From assembly GCA_001769215.1 (NCBI GenBank), contig MEOL01000007.1, forward strand, positions 1 to 64,000: DNA of 64,000 bases, written 5' to 3'. Positions 35,764 to 44,596 of the stretch are shown here, piece by piece. This stretch comes from Bacteroidetes bacterium GWF2_41_31 (lineage in GTDB: Bacteria > Bacteroidota > Bacteroidia > Bacteroidales > F082). The translations under genes and the position numbers were made by a program. Below the pieces are notes generated by a model. The model made no database searches. It saw nothing but the letters and a program-made list of their open reading frames with translations, and had not been told where the DNA came from. The first letter of the stretch is position 1. Every line of letters begins with the position of its first letter.

Positions 35764-38166
35764 TTAAAACTCAAACCTAACATAAGGAATCACCATTATC
35801 CCCAATTGATAGGTGTAGTAAATTTCGCCGGTAGAAGTATTAAAGTTTTGGGAATAAATGTTTTGCGCATTGGTGAGGTTTTGCAGGTCGATGCCCACTT
35901 CGTAGTTGGACTTTTTTCCGCCATGTTTAAAATATACCTTCAGGTCGATGCGAAAATAGTTATTAAATTGCCTTGCATAGGTTTCATTTGTAATATAAAC
36001 GGGGCGGTGTTCGATTTTGGATTGGTTTTCATCAATGGGTGTATAGCGTCGTCCACCTGCCAAGTTGAGCTTGATGTCGGCACCAATCACCCTTTTTTTC
36101 GATGTTAATTTGGGATTGGTACTGTTTTTATGTAGTTCCCATTCTTTTCCCAACAGTAAATTGAAAACGAAGTTTGAATTAAAAGCAGTGTTTCTTTCAA
36201 TGCCATCGCTCCCTTTATATTTCGATTCAAAAAGGCTTGCCGTGCTGAGTGCGTAAAATCCGTGTTGGAGGAAATGCTCATAGGTAAGTTCCACTCCATA
36301 ATTTTTTCCTGTGCCGGTACTTTTCAGCGTGTCGGGATTCCAGACGTAAAAGTCGGCACCCTGATTGAGAACTGAGTATGCATCCTCGTCGTGTGCATTT
36401 ACCGCCGCATCAAAAATATACTGGAAATAGGTTTCAGCTTTCACCCGCGAAAAATCCGTTATGTTCCAATCGTATGCCAAAACCAGGTGGTGACTTTTTT
36501 GAAGGCTCAGGTCATGGTTCATGGCGACATATTGACCGTTGCCGAGATAGGTTTCGCGGTTATAAACCGTAGTGGGCAGCAGTTGGCTGTGAAGCCCGTA
36601 GCCGAGGCTGATTTTGGACTGTGTCCCCAGGTGGTAGTTTACGCCGAATCGGGGTTCCAGACTCGATGTAGCATTGAATGTGTAGTACATGTAGTCGAAG
36701 CCTGCGTTGAAAACAAGCTGTTCAGAAAGTTTCAATTGCCACGAAAGAAAGGGCCTGATCAGCGATGAAAAGCCCTTATAGGTAGTAAGCGTGATAAACT
36801 GGTTCATGTCTTTTTTAAACAGGCTGTCCTGAAGGTTGCTCATGTAGTAATTTATATTCACTCCCACTTGGAAATTGTTTTTGGCGTTCATCCTTTTTTT
36901 AAGGAATGTGGAAAATAAAATCCTGGTTTCTTTGAAATTGGAATAGTAATAAGGGATAATTTCTTTGCTTTCGGGTACAATGGAATCCTGTTTCACGAAA
37001 AAATATTGATAGGATGCTGAAACGGCTGTTTTTAGCAAAGCTGTTTTGTTGATGCTGATGGCATGGTTTACACCAATTACGGCCATTTCTGAGCCGGTAT
37101 GCATATCCCATCCTTCACCACCATAAAAATCAACCTCATTGGTATCTCTTTTGCTGTCAAGAAATTTGATGTTGCTTTTACCTCCAATGGAGTACAACGA
37201 GAACACCCCTGCCTTTTTAGTAGGGAGATTTATTTTGAATGAAAAATCCTCATATTTCGGAACGGCTGTGCCTGTTCCAAACGAAACCCCCATCATATCA
37301 AATACTTCCATGGTTGAATACCTGAAGTTGGCTATAAAGGAGGAATTGTTTTTTCGTTGAATGGGGCCTTCGGCACCCACTTCAAAACCATTAAAACCTA
37401 CCATCGTCATCAGTTCGTATTTGTCGCTGTTTCCATTTTTTAATTTCAAATCGAAAACCCCGGATAGTGAGTTGCCATATTCCGCAGGAAAAGCACCGGT
37501 AAGAAAATCCGAATTATCGAGCTGGTTGTTGTTGAGCATGCTTACCGGGCCTCCGGTTGATCCAAAAGCTCCGTAATGGTTGGGATTGGGAATGTCCAAC
37601 CCTTCCATGCGCCATTGCAGACCTGCCGGCGAATTTCCCCTGATGACAATATCGTTTCTGTCGTCGGAAGCCACCTGAACCCCTGCAAAATTTGAAGCCA
37701 TCCGGGCCACATCGCCACGACTGCCGGCATAGCGGCGGGTTTCGTCAATGGTAAAGGTTCGCGAACTGACAGAAGTCATGGTGTTAATGGTTCCTTTTTT
37801 ATCCACACCGCCCCGAATCACCACTTCTTCACCCAATATCACCCTTTCTTCCATAAATACATTCAAATTCAGTTCCTTGCCAGAACGGAGTTCGCGGTTT
37901 TGAATTTCAACGGTTTGATAACCCACAAAGGAAATTCTCAGGCTGACAAGCCCCACCGGAATATGCCGGAGTTCAAATCTTCCATCCACATCGGTAGTTG
38001 TTCCAATAGGTGGGTCAAGGCCTATCACCAGAATGTTGGCTCCTGCCAGAAGTTCTCCGGTAATATTATCCTGCACGCTCCCGGTGATGGATTGAGTAAT
38101 GTTTTGTGAAGTGCCCTGAGATACAAAGAAGACGGTCAGAAGCAAAAAGGTAAAAAAAAGTTTCAT
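35764..38166 (-). CDS. TonB-dependent outer-membrane receptor
   Basis: An 800-residue receptor: a signal peptide (to about 20), a carboxypeptidase-regulatory-like domain (about 25-110; GSVQDNITGELLAGANILVIGLDPPIGTTTDVDG), a plug domain (about 120-220, VASDDRNDIVIRGNSPAGLQWRMEG) and a 22-stranded barrel ending VIPYVRFEF. No SusD partner is adjacent, so it is not a typical polysaccharide-utilisation receptor; it may import a metal chelate or small organic compound. Energised by a TonB/ExbBD complex such as the one at 50-52 kb. Confidence 0.94.
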   Translation of the reverse strand: MKLFFTFLLLTVFFVSQGTSQNITQSITGSVQDNITGELLAGANILVIGLDPPIGTTTDVDGRFELRHIPVGLVSLRISFVGYQTVEIQNRELRSGKELNLNVFMEERVILGEEVVIRGGVDKKGTINTMTSVSSRTFTIDETRRYAGSRGDVARMASNFAGVQVASDDRNDIVIRGNSPAGLQWRMEGLDIPNPNHYGAFGSTGGPVSMLNNNQLDNSDFLTGAFPAEYGNSLSGVFDLKLKNGNSDKYELMTMVGFNGFEVGAEGPIQRKNNSSFIANFRYSTMEVFDMMGVSFGTGTAVPKYEDFSFKINLPTKKAGVFSLYSIGGKSNIKFLDSKRDTNEVDFYGGEGWDMHTGSEMAVIGVNHAISINKTALLKTAVSASYQYFFVKQDSIVPESKEIIPYYYSNFKETRILFSTFLKKRMNAKNNFQVGVNINYYMSNLQDSLFKKDMNQFITLTTYKGFSSLIRPFLSWQLKLSEQLVFNAGFDYMYYTFNATSSLEPRFGVNYHLGTQSKISLGYGLHSQLLPTTVYNRETYLGNGQYVAMNHDLSLQKSHHLVLAYDWNITDFSRVKAETYFQYIFDAAVNAHDEDAYSVLNQGADFYVWNPDTLKSTGTGKNYGVELTYEHFLQHGFYALSTASLFESKYKGSDGIERNTAFNSNFVFNLLLGKEWELHKNSTNPKLTSKKRVIGADIKLNLAGGRRYTPIDENQSKIEHRPVYITNETYARQFNNYFRIDLKVYFKHGGKKSNYEVGIDLQNLTNAQNIYSQNFNTSTGEIYYTYQLGIMVIPYVRFEF

Positions 38167-38460
38167 GAAATCTGCGGTTTAAAATGGATAAGTTGAGTTA
38201 TCGTTAATATGTTAAAAAGAATACTATACAAAATAGACAAATAAAAAACGGAAGGGTTTAAATTGCAGGTTAAATAGTTTGTTTTTTTGCTCAATTATTG
38301 GTTTGCTGATTATACTGTCATCCTTTTTGGCATGAATAAAACCAATACAGGTAAAGATGCGGTTAAAATTCTCCGGTATCCATTTGATTTTCGTCGTTGT
38401 TTGAACTAAATTTGATGACTGTAAATTAACCTATGATAAACCATTTTAACCAATAAGAAT

Positions 38461-39273
38461 ATGCAAATAGATCATCAACATCATTTAGCAGGAAATCAGG
38501 TGATACAAAAGGATTGTCCAAAGAACAAGATAAAATTTGAATCCGGACTTCCCGACACCATTGTGATTCACTTCACCGCCGGACGAAGTGCCGAATCGTC
38601 GGCCAACTACCTGAGTAGCGACGTAAAAGCCTCGGCCCACCTGGTCATAGGAAGAGCGGGCGAAATTTATCAACTGGTGGCCTTCGACACCATTGCCTGG
38701 CATGCCGGTGAAAGTCAGTATGGCGGGCGCACCGGATTAAACAAGTATTCCATCGGCATCGAACTCGACAATGCCGGCGAGCTCAAGCGGGTGGGGACGG
38801 AGTATCAGGCCTGGTTTGGCGGGCGGTATCAGCCCACGGATGTGCTCTATGCCCGTCACCGCAACGAAACCATGCGTTCGTACTGGCAGACTTATACGCA
38901 GGAACAAATTGATATGTGCGAACAGGTTTGTCAGCTGCTGATTGAAAAATATGGTATCAAAACCATTTTGGGACATGAAGAAATTGCACCAACCCGCAAG
39001 CGCGACCCGGGACCGGCATTCCCATTGGATAAATTCAGACAAAACCTGCTGTCGCAAAACCGCACCGACGAGCCAGATGAAACCGGCAAAGAGGCTGTGG
39101 TTACCGGAGATCTGTTGAATATCCGCGCCGGTGCCGGAGTTGATTTCCCCACCATTGCTCCTCCGTTGGCTGTTGGAACCCCGGTAAAAGTGCTTGAAGA
39201 AAAGGAAGGCTGGGTGAAGGTAGAAACCAAAATATCGGGCTGGGTGAGCAAGGCTTTTCTGAAATATGAGTAA
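38461..39273 (+). CDS. N-acetylmuramoyl-L-alanine amidase with SH3b domain
   Basis: A 270-residue peptidoglycan amidase of the Amidase_2 (AmpD/PGRP/T7 lysozyme) fold. Probable zinc ligands are His37 (TIVIHFTAG), His172 (ILGHEEI) and Asp182, with Lys180 nearby (RKRDPGPAF) in the catalytic position. A bacterial SH3 domain covers about 205-270 (TGDLLNIRAGAGVDFPTI, GWVKVETKISGWVSKAFL). No signal peptide or membrane segment is visible, so either export is non-classical or the enzyme works in the cytosol or on lysis. The gene looks richer in G+C than its neighbours, which could reflect transfer. Confidence 0.9.
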   Translation: MQIDHQHHLAGNQVIQKDCPKNKIKFESGLPDTIVIHFTAGRSAESSANYLSSDVKASAHLVIGRAGEIYQLVAFDTIAWHAGESQYGGRTGLNKYSIGIELDNAGELKRVGTEYQAWFGGRYQPTDVLYARHRNETMRSYWQTYTQEQIDMCEQVCQLLIEKYGIKTILGHEEIAPTRKRDPGPAFPLDKFRQNLLSQNRTDEPDETGKEAVVTGDLLNIRAGAGVDFPTIAPPLAVGTPVKVLEEKEGWVKVETKISGWVSKAFLKYE

Positions 39274-39418
39274 GGGGTAGGGAGTTTTTAGCCATCTGAA
39301 AAAAAACTTGGTTTTGGTGGTGAAAATAGGTGGTTTCCTGATTTGCACATGAGCAGTCTGGGACGAGTGAAAGGAGTAGCCATATCGTGGAGATACAATC
39401 AATCCTTGATAGCGAATC

Positions 39419-40150
39419 CTAAAGTTTAAGTAACGACATAGAAACCATTTCTCCCGGACTAAGCACATGAATTTGTAATCCTTCAATGTCAGTACACTGG
39501 TTTTTAAGTTCTTCCGGGGTTCCGGTTAGAGAAGGAAAAGTGCCATAATGGTAGGGGATTACATGCGTTACCTGCAACAATTTGATGGCGTAGGCGGCTT
39601 CGCGCGGACCCATGGTGTATATGTCGCCAATGGGCAGGATGGCCAGTTGCGGGTGGTAAACTTCACCTATGGTGCGCATGTCGGCAAATACTCCGGTATC
39701 GCCAGCCACATAAAGTGTAAAACCATCTGATAAGGTAATTACAAACCCGCTGGCTTCGTGAGGGTAGGAAATTCCCTTCCCGGCAACCGGAATATATGAA
39801 ATGTGGTGTGCCTGCACCATCGTCACCTGAACACCTGAGGTGGTTACGGTTCCGTCAATATTGATATCCACAAACAAACCGGCTTCGATGCCATGCTCGA
39901 TTAAATACCATTTACACACCGGGTTGGCGATGATTTGAGGCTGTTGTTTGGACAGTTCCCTTATTGCCAGAAGATCCATGTGGTCGAAATGCCCGTGGGT
40001 AATCAGGATGAGGTCGGCTTGTTGCTCTTTGAGGTTTGGCGGTAGCATGGGATTGCTGGTTAACCAGGGGTCAACCAGGATGGATTTATTTTCGGGGCTG
40101 GTGATTTTTAAACTGGAATGTCCCAGGTATTGTATGGTGGTGTTAAGCAT
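39419..40150 (-). CDS. UPF0173 metal-dependent hydrolase (metallo-beta-lactamase fold)
   Basis: A 243-residue hydrolase of the UPF0173 group. The metal-binding motif THGHFDHMD (51-59) and later VAGDTGVF, LPIGDIYTMGP and PYHYGTF are characteristic. Function of the group is not firmly known; it is cytosolic and stands alone between convergent or divergent neighbours. Confidence 0.92.
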   Translation of the reverse strand: MLNTTIQYLGHSSLKITSPENKSILVDPWLTSNPMLPPNLKEQQADLILITHGHFDHMDLLAIRELSKQQPQIIANPVCKWYLIEHGIEAGLFVDINIDGTVTTSGVQVTMVQAHHISYIPVAGKGISYPHEASGFVITLSDGFTLYVAGDTGVFADMRTIGEVYHPQLAILPIGDIYTMGPREAAYAIKLLQVTHVIPYHYGTFPSLTGTPEELKNQCTDIEGLQIHVLSPGEMVSMSLLKL

Positions 40151-40581
40151 TGCTGGATATTTTGGACTGGTTCAACAAGTCATTGTGAGAATTGTTACAT
40201 TAATCTGCGATATCGATTCAATCAGTTACCAATGGTGTGTACAAAAATAAAGGAAACAGAATGCGGCATGTTGGCTTAGGTTGGAGATTTTGAATATTTT
40301 AACAAAAGAGATATAAGGTCTTAATCACTTGATTAAATTGCCTGGCAATATGTGGCACTAATCATTCAAAGGGTTACAGGTTTTCAACGTTTTATTTACC
40401 CTATAAGTGATTGTTTCCCCGCATTGATGATAGCTCATTTTATCATTGTATTGATAAATTTATCCTGCTCATCATGGATAACCTGGGGGGAAACTTGATC
40501 TTGCATATCCCATCCGATCCAGCTATGCTCGGTTCCGGAACAGACATAAGCATAGCTGGAATCTGATCAGATAGAATGATT
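40151..40581. other. 431-base gene-free stretch with one strong hairpin
   Basis: No convincing coding region on either strand. The only clear structure is an inverted repeat with perfect 11-base arms CCAGCTATGCT (40519-40529) and AGCATAGCTGG (40549-40559) around a 19-base loop. It lies just downstream of the cytochrome c gene; without a T-run on either side it is not a standard intrinsic terminator. Confidence 0.6.
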
Positions 40582-41538
40582 TCAAAATGTTGAACGTACC
40601 ACTTTATTTTTGATCGGAGGAATCGTCTTTAAATATTGCAAAATGGCATAGGCCTCATCATCTGTTAGATAGATATAAGGTATCATGGGATACCTTAAAG
40701 CATCTTCACCTTCCTTGGAAGCATACTTTACCGCTTTGATAAACTGTTCAGTCGACCATGATCCTATTCCGGTTTCAACATCAGGTGTTAAATTGGGTGT
40801 CAATATTACCTTGCCTTCTCTGTTTAAGGGTTTGTTCCCACCTCCAAAATAACCTTCCGAAAGTTCGGGATTTAAATTGTTCATCGTCTTAAAATCTGCC
40901 GAATGACAAGCGTAACAATCTAAATTTTGAGCCAGATATTTACCTAAAGCAATGGTATCTGTGGTATCGGGGAGTTCAATTTTATGTTCCGGCATGGGTA
41001 AAGGTTTAAAGGCCACCGTACTTAAAAATTTACTTAAGAATGAAGGCTCACAGGGTTGGTCAACCGTTGCGTCTGCAACTACCATGGGGTCATCCGATCG
41101 CAAAAAAGAAATAATGGCATCCACATCGGCATCCGCCATGGTTGGAAGTTTCGACATGTAAGGTGGAGCATATTCTCCGTTCTTCTTAATGCCGGTCCTA
41201 AGCAGATAAATTAATTCGCCATCTGTCCAGTTTCCAATTCCAAAGGTACTGTCCTGGGTAATATTTTGAGAATAGATGGTACCGAATTCTTTCGGTGCAT
41301 CCAGCATCATCGTGCCGGTAAGCTTACCTGTTTCCGGATTTCTATGGCAGCTAGCACACAACATCATGGCTAATTTTTTCCCCCGTTCGATACTGGCAGG
41401 GGTGCTTACTACCCTGTGATCGATTGTTTGAGTTTCATAAGATGGAATCCCTCTGAATTGAATAAAAAGGAAGCCAATTAAGCCAAATCCCACGATGATA
41501 GACAACAGGATACCTAAAATTTTAAAGAGTTTTTTCAT
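40582..41538 (-). CDS. Membrane-anchored di-heme cytochrome c
   Basis: A 318-residue protein from the ATG at 41538. An N-terminal membrane helix (about 6-27) anchors two cytochrome c domains in the periplasm. Covalent heme sites are CASCH (Cys61, Cys64, His65) and CYACH (Cys208, Cys211, His212). Axial Met candidates follow each (PPYMSKLP; YPMIPYIYL). It resembles di-heme electron-carrier subunits of dehydrogenases, but no partner oxidoreductase is adjacent. The frame extends to 41598, yet that region contains a promoter. Confidence 0.9.
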   Translation of the reverse strand: MKKLFKILGILLSIIVGFGLIGFLFIQFRGIPSYETQTIDHRVVSTPASIERGKKLAMMLCASCHRNPETGKLTGTMMLDAPKEFGTIYSQNITQDSTFGIGNWTDGELIYLLRTGIKKNGEYAPPYMSKLPTMADADVDAIISFLRSDDPMVVADATVDQPCEPSFLSKFLSTVAFKPLPMPEHKIELPDTTDTIALGKYLAQNLDCYACHSADFKTMNNLNPELSEGYFGGGNKPLNREGKVILTPNLTPDVETGIGSWSTEQFIKAVKYASKEGEDALRYPMIPYIYLTDDEAYAILQYLKTIPPIKNKVVRSTF

Positions 41539-41595
41539 AGTACAAAGAGTTAGTTGGTTAGTTAATTTAGTATAAAATAGGTTGATTTGTAAAAT

Positions 41596-41623
41596 CAAAA
41601 ATAGTAAAATTTCAAAATGTCAA
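41596..41623 (-). promoter_or_regulatory. Promoter of the cytochrome c gene
   Basis: On the minus strand TTGAC (41623-41619) and TATTTTTG (41603-41596), with 17 bases between TTG and TA. It fixes the start codon at 41538 with a leader of about 55 bases. Confidence 0.6.
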
Positions 41624-41690
41624 CTATTTTACGAAATGGTGATATACGGAAGTAGCTGTTTATTTCACCCGAAAGCGAAAAGTCAATGTA

Positions 41691-43616
41691 TTAATACCCG
41701 ACGTTGAGTGTTGCATTTGGCTGAGTGATTAGTTTTGCTCCGGATTCAACAGATAGTCGTTTGCAATTGACAACCTCACCGGAAAAAATAATGCAGTCGG
41801 GGGTTCCTGCCGGAATAACCACTTCATCGCTCAATGTCGGAACACCGCAATCCCAGTTCGTGCTTAATTGCCAATTATGATCTATTTGACCGATCCAATG
41901 AATTGTCTTCACGGGAACGCTTTCTTGAGTAACTGTGCTTTTGGCACAAAGCCACAGGTCGGGATCGAAAACCGCATCGGTAGGTGAAAAACCAATTGTT
42001 TCGAAAAACAAATTATCTTCAGGGGTGTTTTGCTGAAATATCAAAATGGTATCCTGTGTTCCGTTGATAAATTTGATGGGAACAGGCATCTCGAAAAATG
42101 TATTTCCGCCCGAGGAGTGCGTTTGTTGAATGTCGACCCTGAGCTTATTGTTGCACGAAACATCCACCGACCAGGTAATTTGATAATCCGGCCACCCTTC
42201 ACCATAGTACCAATCGTTAAAAAACTCAGTAAGAGTGGTGTCGCCTGCGGTTTCCATATGTGATATAAAATCAGAAGTGAGGGCGTAATCGTAAACCAAA
42301 TCAGGATCGTTGATGTATGCATTTAAGCCTGAAAAAAAGTCAACATCGCCCAATACCCAACGCAACAGGTGAAGAAGGTAGGCTCCCTTGTTATATGATA
42401 ATCTGGAGCTGAAAATTCTATTGACACTGGTGGTATCATCACAATAAACAGAACCAAAGTTATTACTCAGTATGTTGCTTCGTTTGCCGGCTAACCAACT
42501 GCTAAATGTGGTGGTCTGAATCCCCTGTTCACAAGTCAGCCCCTCCAGATAAGTAGCAAACCCCTCATTCAGCCAGATATCGTGCCAGCTCGCACAAGTA
42601 ATTTTGTCACCAAACCATTGATGGGCCAATTCATGGATCAGTATATAATACCACCATCCTCCCATAAATGTCATGGTCGTGTGCTCCATGCCACCACCAA
42701 ACCTGCACTGCGCATGTCCGTATTTTTCAGTTTCATAGGGGTATGGGCCGAATTTGTCAATAAAGAAGTTCATTACTGTATCCAATTGCACGGTTTGTGA
42801 ATGTGCATAAGCCGAGTCGCAAGGAAAAACATAATTAAGTACGTCGAGCTGTCCTCCATTAATCAGATCAATGGTATCATGATAAATGGAATACTCAGCA
42901 GCAGCAAAGGCTATCAGATAGGCTGGTATGGGATAACGGTGTTTCCAATGATCAGTGATTTTGCTTCCTAAGGTATCACGTGCTATCAATACCCCGTTAC
43001 TTCCAATATTATATTTTATGGGAGCGGTTACCAAGATGTCGACAGAATCTATTTTATCTGTCAGTCCTTCTTTGCATGGCCACCAATTTTTGGCTCCATA
43101 GGGTTCTGAAAGAGTCCACATAACAGAATCCTGGGTTGAACAGGTAGTAATGGCTGTCATAAAAGCCCCAAAGCCACCCGAACTTGGGACACCATGATAA
43201 TATATCGTGACCGAATCCAGAGTTCCTGAAGCAATTGTGCCAGGAAAAACGATCTTTAGCTCGATGGAAGTCGAAAAATAGTGACTAACACCGTTCCCAT
43301 GGTAATTAACCGAGTCGACTACCATATTATTTCTAAAATCAAAATACATGAAATTCAGGTCCGATGTTGGAATAAAGTAGGTCGTTACGTTTCCCTCAAT
43401 GAATACTACCGCCGGGTTTACTTCAAGCTCAAGGCGATGATACTTTATATCGTAATTTGCCTGACTGTTGGTAGACCGGGAAGTAGATGAAGAAGTTTGA
43501 CTTTTATATTGATAAGGTTCACCCTTCATGACAATAGGTTTATCCTGAACAACCTGGCCTATCAGACTGAAATAAAAAAACAAAGGCGATAAAATGAGAA
43601 ATCTTTTTCTAATCAC
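41691..43616 (-). CDS. M1-family (gluzincin) aminopeptidase, secreted
   Basis: A 641-residue zinc metallopeptidase. The zinc site is HELAH (328-332) with the third ligand Glu351 in LNEGF, 18 residues later. The substrate-binding GGMEH (308-312) is a variant of the family GAMEN motif. A signal peptide (to about GQ, residue 21) implies export. The last ~70 residues (WIGQIDHNWQLSTNWDCGVPTLSDEVVIPAG) form a beta-helix-like linker that in many Bacteroidota proteins precedes a T9SS sorting domain, but none follows here. The start is a GTG at 43616; no better ATG lies upstream. Confidence 0.92.
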   Translation of the reverse strand: MIRKRFLILSPLFFYFSLIGQVVQDKPIVMKGEPYQYKSQTSSSTSRSTNSQANYDIKYHRLELEVNPAVVFIEGNVTTYFIPTSDLNFMYFDFRNNMVVDSVNYHGNGVSHYFSTSIELKIVFPGTIASGTLDSVTIYYHGVPSSGGFGAFMTAITTCSTQDSVMWTLSEPYGAKNWWPCKEGLTDKIDSVDILVTAPIKYNIGSNGVLIARDTLGSKITDHWKHRYPIPAYLIAFAAAEYSIYHDTIDLINGGQLDVLNYVFPCDSAYAHSQTVQLDTVMNFFIDKFGPYPYETEKYGHAQCRFGGGMEHTTMTFMGGWWYYILIHELAHQWFGDKITCASWHDIWLNEGFATYLEGLTCEQGIQTTTFSSWLAGKRSNILSNNFGSVYCDDTTSVNRIFSSRLSYNKGAYLLHLLRWVLGDVDFFSGLNAYINDPDLVYDYALTSDFISHMETAGDTTLTEFFNDWYYGEGWPDYQITWSVDVSCNNKLRVDIQQTHSSGGNTFFEMPVPIKFINGTQDTILIFQQNTPEDNLFFETIGFSPTDAVFDPDLWLCAKSTVTQESVPVKTIHWIGQIDHNWQLSTNWDCGVPTLSDEVVIPAGTPDCIIFSGEVVNCKRLSVESGAKLITQPNATLNVGY

Positions 43617-43832
43617 GGACTGATTATTTTGGTTCTTTCTTTCGCAATAATACTAAATATCTCATTATTAACGATGTTTGATTTTTTTCTAATTGTTTAG
43701 TTAATTTAATATTGCATTTCCGTTAGGTTTGTCTGCCCTAGGCTTGGACCCATGAGGAAAGGATGTTTTCATTGTCTTAAAGAAAACCTGATTACTTTGG
43801 GATTCATTTCATGTCTGAAAGGGGCATTTTTG

Positions 43833-43840
43833 TATCTTTG
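43833..43840 (+). promoter_or_regulatory. idi -7 box TATCTTTG
   Basis: Perfect TAnnTTTG match 30 bases before the idi ATG. No TTG at the ideal -33 distance. Confidence 0.45.
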
Positions 43841-43870
43841 TGGTCATTCAATCGGTAAAACCAAAAACTT

Positions 43871-44404
43871 ATGCAAGTAGAATACGTTGTACTGGTGAAC
43901 CAAGAGGATCGTCCTTTGGGAACACTTGAAAAAATGGAAGCCCATGAAAGAGGCGTACTCCATCGTGCCTTTTCGGTTTTCGTGTTTAACAAGTCGGGCG
44001 AACTCATGCTTCAAAAACGTGCCGAGGACAAGTACCATTCGCCAGGGCTTTGGACCAATACCGTATGTAGCCATCCGCGTTTGAACGAAGCGGTGATTCA
44101 GGCTGCCCACCGGCGTTTATTGGAGGAAATGGGTTTTGATTGCGAACTGAAAAAGATTTTTTCGTTTTTATATAAAGCCGATGTTGGAGACGGGCTGACC
44201 GAACATGAGTTTGATCATGTGTTTTTTGGCACTAGTGATGATTTGCCAAATCCCAATCCTGAAGAGGTAGGCGAATGGAAATACATGCCTTTAGAAGAGG
44301 TGATCGCCGATGTTTCGAAACATCCTGAAGAGTATACTGTGTGGTTTAAGATTGCCTTAAAACAGGTTGCAAAACACGTTGAAAGCCAGGACGCGATGTT
44401 TTAA
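43871..44404 (+). CDS. idi: Isopentenyl-diphosphate delta-isomerase (type I)
   Basis: A 177-residue Nudix-fold enzyme interconverting IPP and DMAPP in isoprenoid synthesis. Catalytic Cys66 is in TNTVCSHPR, and the Nudix region reads AVIQAAHRRLLEEMGF. A later ELTEHEFDHVFFG stretch supplies the catalytic Glu and metal ligands. Monocistronic, with its own -7 box. Confidence 0.96.
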   Translation: MQVEYVVLVNQEDRPLGTLEKMEAHERGVLHRAFSVFVFNKSGELMLQKRAEDKYHSPGLWTNTVCSHPRLNEAVIQAAHRRLLEEMGFDCELKKIFSFLYKADVGDGLTEHEFDHVFFGTSDDLPNPNPEEVGEWKYMPLEEVIADVSKHPEEYTVWFKIALKQVAKHVESQDAMF

Positions 44405-44596
44405 GGGATTCTTAAAATAAAAACTCTATATCTCTTGTATCGTTTTGATTTGCAATATTTAATTTCCAATGGGGAGACGGAATAACAGCATGATGGTGTA
44501 AAGTTCCTCCTTCACTCCGCCACATCCTAAAGCTGGATGTCCTTGTTTGAATGTCACATCAGGTTTCCGGAAATAAGATGCTAACCTTCTGTTGCC

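Noticed and set aside
38737-39486. 249-codon minus-strand frame opposite the amidase
   Set aside because: Exists because the G+C-richer amidase has few stops on the other strand; no recognisable domain.
40519-40559. 11-base hairpin as terminator of the cytochrome c gene
   Set aside because: No T-run follows on the minus strand; listed only as a structure in the gene-free stretch.
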